Made by a program: the position numbers and the translations under genes. A stretch of DNA of 64,000 bases, taken from the NCBI GenBank assembly GCA_936440205.1, contig OW387135.1:28002792-28066791 (forward strand), in the 5' to 3' direction. How positions within the stretch are numbered: position 1 is the stretch's first letter; each line of letters opens with the position of its first letter. Of this stretch, positions 57,601-64,000 are shown in pieces. A model generated the notes under the pieces. That model was not told the DNA's origin. It made no database searches and saw only the letters and a list, made by a program, of their open reading frames with translations. The DNA comes from Lepidonotus clava. Lineage: Eukaryota; Annelida; Polychaeta; Phyllodocida; Polynoidae.

Positions 57601-60537
57601 CAACAGAAGCAGACCAACCAACTGCTAAAATACGAGCAGAGCGCTGTCTTGGCTTGCAGACTCTAGACAGAAGCGCTCTCACCTCCGAACATCTCAGGGA
57701 ACTTCAACAATGCAAACTGTGCCAGGTAACTTAAAACTCAGCATTTCAGGGATCACGTAATTATACTTATATATATATATAAGAAGGGATGGCTTATGTA
57801 ACAAGACAAATTTGCAAAGTTAGGTTGTAATTACTATATTTATTAAAATGTACTTAACTGATTCAGGAAGGTGATAAAGGAAGTACACAGGGAGCAAACG
57901 CAATGGACCCATACAATTGGTGTGGACGGAATGATGAATTAACCGAAGAAGACGTTGAAAACTCTGTTGGAAACATCTGTGACTTGTTTTCCGCGAGAGA
58001 TGGGGGAGATATCCCTGCAGAGGAACTGTGCAGACAACAGGAATGTTTTATCAAAAAAGCAGTTAATGTTATCACAAAAAAGTAAGGTTCCTATATTTTT
58101 GTTCGCAAGAAATTTGCAAATGTTTACCACGAATTCAAATTGATAACATTCTTTGTATCTATCTCTAATACTCTTAGGTTTTTGTCGTTAGCCCTGGACC
58201 ACTTTTTATTTTTTGCCTAATTGTCAATTTACTCATGTCTGACTGTGAAGTCCAGCCTGGGTTATGCAATGATAATACTCATTTCTGTTTCAGCAATATC
58301 ACGGTGGACAGCTTTTCTATTGTGGGCTCCATAGGCATTTTTCTTCCTATTGATAAAGTTAATGGATCAGTACGTACATTTCTTTCATAACAAAGATAGA
58401 GATCAATGCATTATTTTCCCTTTGACAGCTTAACTCTGACTAGAACTGGTTTCATCTGTCATTTTATATATCATGATATCATCTACACACTATACTATGT
58501 TATAGTGATAAGGTTTGATCCACATAATTATATATAGGTTTGAATTATATTATCTATATTTTATTAGTCATTTTTGTTTCTTTATATGTCTAGCCAACCT
58601 TCCCATGTACAAAAACATATAGACTGTGTCCCTATGTACACCAAAGACTGAGGCTGTGGCTAGGAGCGCAGATTCAAACTACAGTCAGAGGGCGACGTCA
58701 AGGTAAAGTCTGGTTTACACAATACGATAGGCCCTATCACCATTTCCACAATGATTGACATAGCAATTAGAAAATAGTATTTGTTAATGTGAACTCAAAG
58801 TAAGGAAATGAGTGTTAGAATCATAATTGGGAACATAATACGGCTATTGGGAAGGTATGGACAACTGTAGGGGTTGTCATGAGGGGTAATTAGGAGACTA
58901 TCGTTAGCATTTTTGTAGAATAACCAAATGTGTAACCCTTTTACGCGTCGACCTCTAGCACATCTTTTCTGTGAACCATATCCGAAACCTTTTGTAATAC
59001 ATGTAACCAGTAAGCATTGTACATTCGACTCTGTAGCGGACATGGAATGGACCAGTCATATAACGCTCACTAGTACTAGACATCGACTTGCAGCATGATT
59101 TTAGATAATTCTAGGACAGACTATGCAATTTTCTTTTCTATTTTAGTTACCTGTGACACGCCTGAGGTGGTTAGGAGGGCCAGACATATGGAGGTGAAGC
59201 ATGTGCCTGGCATTCTGAAGATGGAAGATCTCGACTGTCTGACCCCAGAGGCCGCCTGGAACATGGTGACGGATTACAGTCTGAATCTGGATGACTGGAC
59301 ACCCACCCAAGCCCGAGTGCTTGTAGACAAGATTGTTATTGTAAGAACATACATCCTAGTATCCTTATTTTCACGACTGTCTTAAATGTTAGGTCATAAT
59401 TATAGCCAATTGTATTTTTCAAACTATGGAGATAATGAAATCTCCCAGTGCTGAACTAATGAGATGTTCAAATTCGTTTCATGGGTTCCTGTTCTAAAGA
59501 TATTACTCTTCTCACTATGTAAAAGACATCAACAGGACAAATACCCTACGAATGAATACATTACCTAATAGAAAGTGTACTTTTCATATGGATGAGAGCA
59601 TTTCAAACACTTGGAGACCTTTGATTTCTTTCACCTTTTCTAGCCAGTTATATTGTAGAATATGTGTGGTAAATGCCCCAATCAAACCTTTCCCTTGAAT
59701 ATGTGTTTAACTCAAGGGCTCAAAAAGCTGATAAGCTTATAAGGGGTTGTATTTTCGCCTACAGGTCTCATAGTGTGTTTACACTCTTTATGTCTGCCAC
59801 TGGTTAAACTATAGAATAGAAAATAATGCATTCCTTTTACAGCATGTAGGCAAGAGAGATACCTCAGAGCTGAGTGTCGACGAGTTGAGGGCGCTGGGAC
59901 TCCTTCTTGTATCCCTTAGTCCTGAGGAGATAGGTCAACTGAAGGTGGTCGACAGTATCACCATTGGGTTGCTAGGGTCCTCCCCTCATTGGACCAGGGC
60001 TCAGGTAAGATTTTACTTCTTTTTATATAGAAAAAGACATCAAGCAATGTTACATGTTGGTCTTGTAATTCGTCCAGTAATTGCCGAGTATATAAATATC
60101 ATCTTATCAAAGTATATTCAGAGTATGTAATATCATCTGATTCAAAGTTATGGTATTTACGACGTCCATGCCTATCGTGACAATGACCAAATCCGAATGT
60201 CAAAAATAATCTAATAATATATCAAACGCCACTCATGAAACACTCCAGTTGTGGATTGCCATCCAAACTATATAACTATGTAGATATGATTATATATAAT
60301 GTATGAAATTATCATGTAGCTTATCGCTACGAAGTGTTTTAGCAATAGAAAAAATAAAGATTCAAAATAAATTAATATTTTTGGATTTTCCCAGAAAAGG
60401 GCCTGGGTGCTGCAGTATATGGACCAGGAGGAGCGGACCCCCGACATCCTGAGTGTGGACGACGTGCTCGTGCTCCAGAACTTGGTGGAGGGTTTCTCCT
60501 CCAGGGAGGCAGGCGCCATTCCCACCGAATCCATTAA
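30677..60537 (+). CDS. Mesothelin/stereocilin-like extracellular protein, 3'-partial
   Basis: I read 23 exons with GT-AG borders: 30677-30740, 47083-47115, 47648-47675, 48400-48484, 49086-49234, 49632-49869, 50110-50230, 51410-51518, 51832-51919, 52330-52500, 53770-53892, 54371-54439, 55341-55490, 55977-56032, 56248-56374, 57216-57271, 57572-57725, 57867-58081, 58294-58369, 58594-58702, 59147-59340, 59843-60004, 60395-60537. All phases agree over 2720 bases (906 codons), ending in phase 2 at GTGAGT, so the gene continues. The product starts with a signal peptide (VFLGLTAVLLCLTP). The first half is Cys rich with N-glycosylation sequons (CRHNGTLS, CNITAPVNSTC). The C-terminal exons carry helical repeats such as LSVDDLRALGLLLVSLSPEE, LTPEAAWNMVTD and WTPTQARVLVDKIV, the pattern of mesothelin, stereocilin and otoancorin (cell-surface or apical-matrix proteins). 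The role is inferred: extracellular adhesion or matrix. An in-frame ATG at 30542 is less likely because it would bury the signal peptide. Weakest borders: the GTTGGT donors after 54439 and 56032. Confidence 0.8.
31651..32631 (+). repeat. 5' LTR
   Basis: 981 bp, starting TGTGATGAACGG and ending GAACGTCACA. A TATATAAAGGGG box lies near 31956 and AATAAA near 31980. The early part is dense in GAACGAA and related words, and a long C tract lies near 32485-32497. Confidence 0.92.
32633..32647 (+). promoter_or_regulatory. Primer-binding site complementary to tRNA-Leu
   Basis: TGGTGGCAGCGGTGG begins two bases after the 5' LTR. It equals the complement of CCA plus the last 12 bases of the tRNA-Leu genes at 61698-63954 in this window (plus strand TGGCAGCGGTGG). 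The match is 15 bases including CCA. LTR retroelements are known to prime reverse transcription from such tRNA ends. Confidence 0.9.
32684..33658 (+). CDS. gag: gag of the LTR element
   Basis: Fossil gag frame of 324 residues. A retrotransposon-gag type helical region (FEGWINQFEEYAALGHWT, AAMLFLSLTGAARMYF) occupies about residues 85-200, a coiled, charged region follows, and one CCHC zinc knuckle (CHQCHQKGHFAREC) closes it. It overlaps the start of pol in the -1 frame, the arrangement this family commonly resolves by ribosomal frameshifting. Confidence 0.85.
   Translation: MFRRYWILMATAAVFEQMDADIAFKEGGEEKGGAKPETKGEDTTIMGRQFNFMGTSTPTDEQNVRAQQQQTGQVGASLKKFSLRPEKYDGKPDFEGWINQFEEYAALGHWTAEEKAAMLFLSLTGAARMYFVGLPDRERLRYSARVDALRRRFGQEKDTCNALQELAGLKRVKNQTAKELADNARRLASRAYFSNDYASQEKAALHAFQAAVGEDLQLKCAEKGCKTLEEAVEVVEIQERYSRRLLRAVKPEEDANTQIMALNGKLEEMMKELAEEREARRQATARREAFKKRKEDLECHQCHQKGHFARECSQRQGNGQSPSQ
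33577..37269 (+). CDS. pol: pol region of the LTR element (protease, RT, RNase H, integrase)
   Basis: Domains in Ty3/Gypsy order: aspartic protease (FLVDTGSMISLL, near 33762), reverse transcriptase with YLDDILVF (near 35041), RNase H starting DTDTSDVGTGAVLS (near 35490), integrase zinc-binding HHCC region (HLGVARTTALLEQGFYWPG, near 36200), integrase core (MDVSGPYP, ELHSDQGTNFE, TTPYHPRSDGYIERS, about 36380-36700) and a basic C-terminal GPY/F-like module (RFPWIGPALIVKVL) towards the end. The region looks nearly whole, with about one break. It is described as a fossil. Confidence 0.88.
37270..38382. other. Non-coding spacer inside the LTR element
   Basis: About 1.1 kb between pol and the first extra frame, GC rich and without a plus-strand reading frame of note. 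A long minus-strand frame across 36928-38136 is a composition shadow. A TATAAAAGGC word lies near 38209, about 175 bp before the next frame, and could be a subpromoter; that is speculation. Confidence 0.45.
38383..39723 (+). CDS. Extra frame 1 of the LTR element, C2H2-like zinc fingers
   Basis: 446 residues in the position usually taken by env. Near the N terminus are two C2H2-like fingers: CWEGHCRGKEFKHLAKHIRG and CPVCSNRAYSTHQDWRKHM (Cys pair and His pair spaced as in classical fingers). The rest is a long charged, Pro/Arg/Glu-rich and probably disordered region with basic runs (RKKKWKKVKKV). There is no signal peptide or membrane helix, so it does not look like an envelope protein. The function is unknown; nucleic-acid binding is inferred from the fingers. 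Confidence 0.65.
   Translation: MERGPKARKTDAMSGQCWEGHCRGKEFKHLAKHIRGQHDGVRKQYYMCPVCSNRAYSTHQDWRKHMWESHEGNLLRGMPKQDPLLRLEYAAAFTLDPKGRPPYTSFAPGDETAARVADLERDYAVRHPEGFLPPEKAVDKEAPERPRRRVRVPYYPRASRGSDDSDAEQPEQGATEEEPEADEAGEGVQAAKAAGKGPLAGVAERSTPTRRSPRRTAKGVRKEVTESPRSASRAVINPKPLLTDDQVAGIVQSQVRKLNAQGEPREPRGRGLPGRGLPGKGRGGRSTPAPKPGCSGIPPGAEVVELVSSSDDQRPKVKREEEEPPAFKRPPAQGSAAEEPSRKKKWKKVKKVPRELEEGTSSDQSESGRSMSVRSDRSLIIAESSSAGELGPSQPETSTGVKRTTGLEPPCSDAQFTMMTVHKKSVISSTKWQKGKDSNHRAGWKK
39675..40772 (+). CDS. Extra frame 2 of the LTR element, unknown function
   Basis: 365 residues overlapping the previous frame slightly. The first half is acidic and Pro rich. The second half looks folded and helical (LLRTQAIHRILQGHFPVTAR, AMASASMAFLMALETG, LINEHNRTVQLAQTLVLY). 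No membrane segment, zinc knuckle or known catalytic motif is seen. The helical part is loosely reminiscent of a capsid-like or scaffold domain, but that is a guess. Confidence 0.55.
   Translation: MAERQGLKPSGRVEKVKYVRHAARTEETASMASTQPLFSTPTPTRADSPLEKMVCKQPVVPPPGLKRMRDILVAPDTPETQAAVDNLTRASLGSSFFGSQGSEETPGPPSPERMRSPPGPGTPLKDEDKDGRALQPRVMMHRLKIPAAQSMDTEVEDSEDMELGQAEARGYEPDRQELDESGADSVFGSIGMETPTAGPSGETLKLLRTQAIHRILQGHFPVTARAIRDWDAEEAIQVQLAWPPRQVRGMTAKTRAMASASMAFLMALETGREPETFDEAMAQFPTAALGPFTREFPGVDRLINEHNRTVQLAQTLVLYKNEDQLDDLLKATTEVEKQSKLVDPLLELPAREERLLPPTRRQEEG
40773..44058. other. 3.3-kb non-coding 3' stretch of the LTR element
   Basis: GC rich with no plus-strand frame long enough to support. 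It includes the CACGACCG repeat patch (43430-43710) and an A/G-rich segment (about 43720-43880). It may serve packaging or RNA structure, or be captured sequence; nothing decides. Confidence 0.45.
43430..43712. repeat. Paired CACGACCG repeats in the LTR element
   Basis: GGTCACGACCGA occurs at about 43434, 43533 and 43663. Each is followed 25-40 bp later by a partner, (C/G)CGACCG(A/G), preceded by GGGAGAG or GGAGGAC, as at about 43458, 43567 and 43698. The three pairs are spaced about 100-130 bp apart. Confidence 0.6.
44059..44074 (+). promoter_or_regulatory. Polypurine tract before the 3' LTR
   Basis: AGAAGGTGCGGGAGGG, nearly all purines, abuts the 3' LTR, the expected place for the plus-strand primer. 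Confidence 0.7.
44075..45051 (+). repeat. 3' LTR
   Basis: 977 bp, nearly identical to the 5' LTR. The four-base length difference is explained by the poly-C tract, and about two substitutions were seen by eye. Confidence 0.92.
45052..47082. other. Remainder of intron 1, nothing recognised
   Basis: AT-rich intronic sequence between the LTR element and exon 2. A GC-richer patch near 45560-45970 shows no exon borders or conserved frame. Confidence 0.45.
47847..48274. mobile_element. CAATAAGCCCATCCCA-ended MITE, copy 2, in intron 3
   Basis: Left end CAATAAGCCCATCCCAGTTT and inverted right end CAATAAACCCATCCCACATT give about 16 bp of TIR. It is the inverse-orientation relative of 28850-29303, is 428 bp, and fills most of intron 3 of the helical-repeat gene. 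A CATAGAAACC(A/C) duplication lies inside (near 48020-48050). Confidence 0.85.
52523..53129. mobile_element. TAATGCCC-ended MITE in intron 10
   Basis: Left end TAATGCCCTGTTTCCACCAA and inverted right end TAATGCCCTGTTTCCACCAA are identical over 20 bp and more. CTGTTTCCACCAAAAGA also recurs inside at about 52645, 52847 and 53028 (variant). It begins only 22 bp after the exon-10 donor. The interior is full of CGATTT/AAATCGTC words in both orientations. Confidence 0.88.
54989..55305. mobile_element. CCCGTTGCACAA-ended MITE in intron 12
   Basis: Left end GGCCCGTTGCACAATAGAAT and inverted right end GCCCCGTTGCACAATGGGTT pair over about 15 bp. AACGAAA/TTTCGTT words are repeated inside in both orientations. 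The element ends about 35 bp before exon 13. Confidence 0.75.
57403..57455. repeat. (TA)n-(TG)n-(TA)n microsatellite in intron 16
   Basis: A dinucleotide run of TA, then TG, then TA again. Confidence 0.9.
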
Positions 60538-60650
60538 GTGAGTGCAAGGGGAAGGGCTTATTTTTCTAAAGGAGGCGATTTCACTTAACAAAATCTAAAA
60601 AAGGTGTTTTTTTAAAGGAGCACAAACAGCATCAAGCTAACAGACCAACT

Positions 60651-60723
60651 GGTTCTGTAGTGTAGTGGTTATCACGTTCGCCTAACACCCGAAAGGTCCT
60701 GGGTTCGAAACCTGGCGGAACCT
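60651..60723 (+). tRNA. tRNA-Val(AAC), possibly decaying
   Basis: Acceptor GGTTCTG pairs with CGGAACC. D-arm region GTGTAGTGGTTATCAC; anticodon loop CTAACAC with AAC; T loop TTCGAAA. The anticodon stem has one C-C mismatch at its last pair and the T stem has two wobble pairs, so it is less sound than the copy at 61280-61352. Confidence 0.75.
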
Positions 60724-61279
60724 ACCTGTTGCATTTTTCTCCATTAAGGCTTCTGTAAAGCAATGGGCAACGGGAGATCCACAACTCTAGTATTGCTGAA
60801 ACAATTGGCCAAAGTGAAACCAAATAAAGGTTTTAAAAAAGTAAGATTTCCACAAAAGAAGGATAATTTCATTGAGTTCGTTGTAAGGCTAAGCCAATAA
60901 TAATTATTAGGCCTATGAGGAATAAAATGCTCTGCTCTCCATTTTAAAAAATGTCCCGATCAAGACCAGAAAAAGTCAACTAAGCTGGAAAGATTTCCAA
61001 TATGGCAAATTCTCAAGGAATCAAATTGTAACCCCTAAGGGACCAAATTTCAATGAGGGCAAATGTTTTGTCAGAACCAATAAATGGGTCAGACTTAGTT
61101 TCGTGCTACCCAATTCAGAGTGAAAAAATTGTCCGCCTGGCAAAACCTCAGAATCTTTGAAGTAATTTAGATATGCCCAAATAGGTTTAACTTAAGCCAA
61201 TTACCTAAAATGATATGGCATCTGAACTTGTGTGGCACCATGCTTTCCTTTGGTTTTCCATCAAAAGATATCAACTGCT

Positions 61280-61352
61280 AGGTTCCACCGGGTTTCGAAC
61301 CCAGGACCTTTCGCGTGTTAGGCGAAAGTGATAACCACTACACTACGGAACC
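61280..61352 (-). tRNA. tRNA-Val(AAC)
   Basis: Minus strand: acceptor GGTTCCG with TGGAACC, perfect anticodon stem TTCGC/GCGAA around CTAACAC (AAC), B box GGTTCGAAACC. It is inverted relative to the copy at 60651. The two share eight upstream flank bases (GACCAACT). Confidence 0.88.
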
Positions 61353-61697
61353 AGTTGGTCCCACCTCCTGTTTATACAATGTTTCCAACAATCTTTTCTT
61401 CTCTTTCAATATTATATATAATTTGCCACTTATCATTCTGGACACACATGCTAAACAGTCTTTGGTCTGATTTTCTGGACTGTGGTTTCTCTACATATGC
61501 AGATCCAGAGTCAGTACTCTAGGGTGGCTGGGGGTACTGTCCAGAAAAAAACGCCCAGTAAAAAGCTCTCCCCATAAAAATTGTCTTAGATGGCAATAGC
61601 CCCGCCCCCCTACAGACATTTGAAGCACGCGTATTACTGTTTATGAGTTGTAATATGCAACAAAAAAGGAACAGCTGACCAATATGAAAAATCTCTC

Positions 61698-61779
61698 TGG
61701 CAGCGGTGGGATTCGAACCCACGCCTCCGGAGAGACTGGTGCCTTAAACCAGCGCCTTAGACCGCTCGGCCACGCTACC
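61698..61779 (-). tRNA. tRNA-Leu(AAG), array copy 1
   Basis: 82 nt. Acceptor GGTAGCG/CGCTGCC, anticodon stem CTGGT/ACCAG around TTAAGGC, and a long class II variable arm (CTCTCCGGAG). It is slightly different from later copies in the variable arm, as expected at an array edge. Confidence 0.93.
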
Positions 61780-62070
61780 TGTATGTAATGCAACATGGAA
61801 GTCACTGTCAATATGCCAATATGTCATTTGCAACTGAACTACATTCATAAGGTACTGAGATAATAATCAGGGCACACTAGCATAAACAAATCAGTTCTAT
61901 TTCATTGTCCCACAAACAAGTGAATACTGTTACATAGACAAACAATGATCATCAGGATCATTTGGTCTTCACAATGAATTTCACTGATAAGCTACTTGGA
62001 AAGTGTTGTGTTTCTAACAATCGTAAAGTGACCAGAATGGTACCTAATGACCAATATCAAAAAGGTTTCA

Positions 62071-62152
62071 TGGCAGCGGTGGGATTCGAACCCACGCCTC
62101 CGAAGAGACTGGTGCCTAAAACCAGCGCCTTAGACCGCTCAGCCACGCTACC
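62071..62152 (-). tRNA. tRNA-Leu(UAG), array copy 2
   Basis: The same fold as the AAG copies but with anticodon loop TTTAGGC, i.e. anticodon TAG. The D arm carries GGCTGAGCGG where its siblings have GGCCGAGCGG. Confidence 0.93.
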
Positions 62153-62422
62153 CATATGTAATGCACCATGAGAGTCACTGCCAATATTGCCAAGTTTTTA
62201 CAATTGAACTCCATTTTTAAGGAACTGAGATGATAATCACATAACATACATGTTCTATTTCCCACAAACAAATGAAAACTGTCAGATGAACAAAACATGG
62301 CCATCAGAATCATATGGTCTTTATAATGAATTTCACAGATAAGTTTTTTGGAAGATATTATGTTTTTAACATTTATAGTGTCACCAGAAAGGGAAGAGCT
62401 GACCAATATGAAAAATCTTTCC

Positions 62423-62504
62423 TGGCAGCGGTGGGATTCGAACCCACGCCTCCGAAGAGACTGGTGCCTTAAACCAGCGCCTTAGACCGCTCGGCCACGC
62501 TACC
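62423..62504 (-). tRNA. tRNA-Leu(AAG), array copy 3
   Basis: 82 nt, anticodon loop TTAAGGC, variable arm CTCTTCGGAG; complete class II cloverleaf elements. Confidence 0.94.
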
Positions 62505-62795
62505 TGTATGTAATGCAACATGGAAGTCACTGTCAATATGCCAATATGTCATTTGCAACTGAACTACATTCATAAGCTACTGAGATAATAATCAGGGCAC
62601 ACTAGCATAAACAAATCAGTTCTATTTCATTGTCCCACAAACAAGTGAATACTGTTACATAGACAAACAATGATCATCAGGATCATTTGGTCTTCACAAT
62701 GAATTTCACTGATAAGCTACTTGGAAAGTGTTGTGTTTCTAACAATCGTAAAGTGACCAGAATGGTACCTAATGACCAATATCAAAAAGGTTTCA

Positions 62796-62877
62796 TGGCA
62801 GCGGTGGGATTCGAACCCACGCCTCCGAAGAGACTGGTGCCTAAAACCAGCGCCTTAGACCGCTCGGCCACGCTACC
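62796..62877 (-). tRNA. tRNA-Leu(UAG), array copy 4
   Basis: 82 nt, anticodon loop TTTAGGC, variable arm CTCTTCGGAG, B box GGGTTCGAATCCC. Confidence 0.94.
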
Positions 62878-63147
62878 CATATGTAATGCACCATGAGAGT
62901 CACTGCCAATATTGCCAAGTTTTTACAATTGAACTCCATTTTTAAGGAACTGAGATGATAATCACATAACATACATGTTCTATTTCCCACAAACAAATGA
63001 AAACTGTCAGATGAACAAAACATGGCCATCAGAATCATATGGTCTTTATAATGAATTTCACAGATAAGTTTTTTGGAAGATATTATGTTTTTAACATTTA
63101 TAGTGTCACCAGAAAGGGAAGAGCTGACCAATATGAAAAATCTTTCC

Positions 63148-63229
63148 TGGCAGCGGTGGGATTCGAACCCACGCCTCCGAAGAGACTGGTGCCTTAAACC
63201 AGCGCCTTAGACCGCTCGGCCACGCTACC
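63148..63229 (-). tRNA. tRNA-Leu(AAG), array copy 5
   Basis: Identical by eye to the copy at 62423-62504. Confidence 0.94.
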
Positions 63230-63520
63230 TGTATGTAATGCAACATGGAAGTCACTGTCAATATGCCAATATGTCATTTGCAACTGAACTACATTCATAA
63301 GGTACTGAGATAATAATCAGGGCACACTAGCATAAACAAATCAGTTCTATTTCATTGTCCCACAAACAAGTGAATACTGTTACATAGACAAACAATGATC
63401 ATCAGGATCATTTGGTCTTCACAATGAATTTCACTGATAAGCTACTTGGAAAGTGTTGTGTTTCTAACAATCGTAAAGTGACCAGAATGGTACCTAATGA
63501 CCAATATCAAAAAGGTTTCA

Positions 63521-63602
63521 TGGCAGCGGTGGGATTCGAACCCACGCCTCCGAAGAGACTGGTGCCTAAAACCAGCGCCTTAGACCGCTCGGCCACGCTA
63601 CC
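63521..63602 (-). tRNA. tRNA-Leu(UAG), array copy 6
   Basis: Identical by eye to the copy at 62796-62877. Confidence 0.94.
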
Positions 63603-63872
63603 CATATGTAATGCACCATGAGAGTCACTGCCAATATTGCCAAGTTTTTACAATTGAACTCCATTTTTAAGGAACTGAGATGATAATCACATAACATACA
63701 TGTTCTATTTCCCACAAACAAATGAAAACTGTCAGATAAACAAAACATGGCCATCAGAATCATATGGTCTTTATAATGAATTTCACAGATAAGTTTTTTG
63801 GAAGATATTATGTTTTTAACATTTATAGTGTCACCAGAAAGGGAAGAGCTGACCAATATGAAAAATCTTTCC

Positions 63873-63954
63873 TGGCAGCGGTGGGATTCGAACCCACGCC
63901 TCCGAAGAGACTGGTGCCTTAAACCAGCGCCTTAGACCACTCGGCCACGCTACC
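63873..63954 (-). tRNA. tRNA-Leu(AAG), array copy 7
   Basis: It differs from copies 3 and 5 by one D-arm base (GAGTGGTC for GAGCGGTC), a variant tolerated in tRNA-Leu. Confidence 0.93.
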
Positions 63955-64000
63955 TGTATGTAATGCAACATGGAAGTCACTGTCAATATGCCAATATGTC

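Larger units (their letters stand above)
61660..64000. repeat. Tandem array of a 725-bp unit holding two tRNA-Leu genes
   Basis: Corresponding tRNA ends at 61698, 62423, 63148 and 63873, and at 62071, 62796 and 63521, are exactly 725 bp apart. Copies are nearly identical, including spacers. The two half-units (about 373 and 352 bp) are diverged relatives of each other: GTAATGCAxCATG, GTCACTGxCAATAT and ACTGAGATxATAATC align in both. The array runs off the window. Small frames repeated every 725 bp are spacer artefacts. Confidence 0.95.

Noticed and set aside
61962-63856. Identical small frames (69 and 96 residues) recurring every 725 bp
   Set aside because: They lie on tRNA genes and spacers of the tandem array; the repetition reflects the repeat, not a gene family.

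Overview
The window is animal nuclear DNA: introns with GT-AG borders, intron-nested mobile elements, pol III tRNA genes and an AT-rich background. The gene content (a mesothelin/stereocilin-like extracellular protein, SLC35G-like transporters) and a very dense load of short inverted-repeat transposons suggest a marine invertebrate, probably a deuterostome (echinoderm, hemichordate or amphioxus type). The species is inference only.

Layout. 1-1.3 kb: a ~352-bp repeat and a 3'-truncated SLC35G-like gene (minus). 1.7-2.9 kb: a tRNA-headed retroposon with a perfect 15-bp target duplication. 3.5-18.5 kb: one old APE-type LINE (minus strand) split by four DNA-transposon insertions: two TTAA-ended MITEs, one TAATGCC-ended MITE, and a 10.6-kb element with 27-bp inverted ends and a 4-bp target duplication. 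In each case the LINE reading frame resumes across the junction once the insert and one target copy are removed, so all four borders are base-exact. The large element carries decayed coding exons, two nested MITEs, arrays of the motif TTGCCGTACAC in both orientations, and a ~395-bp tandem array. 19.9-21.3 kb: two more TTAA MITEs. 22.1-23.3 kb: an intact 380-aa SLC35G-like gene (minus). 23.9-24.8 kb: a solo LTR with an ATAC target duplication.

30.7-60.5 kb: one plus-strand host gene, with 23 exons reconstructed here whose phases all agree (906 codons), beginning with a signal peptide and running past the last exon seen. Its product is a mesothelin/stereocilin/otoancorin-like helical-repeat protein. 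Intron 1 (16.3 kb) holds a young 13.4-kb Ty3/Gypsy-type LTR retrotransposon (31651-45051) with near-identical LTRs, gag, pol and two extra reading frames, the first with C2H2-like zinc fingers. Introns 3, 10 and 12 each hold a MITE.

60.6-64 kb: an inverted pair of tRNA-Val(AAC) genes, then a tandem array of a 725-bp unit, each unit holding one tRNA-Leu(AAG) and one tRNA-Leu(UAG) (seven genes, all minus) and running off the window edge. The LTR element's primer-binding site is complementary to the 3' end of exactly this tRNA-Leu, so the window holds both a retroelement and genes for its presumed primer.
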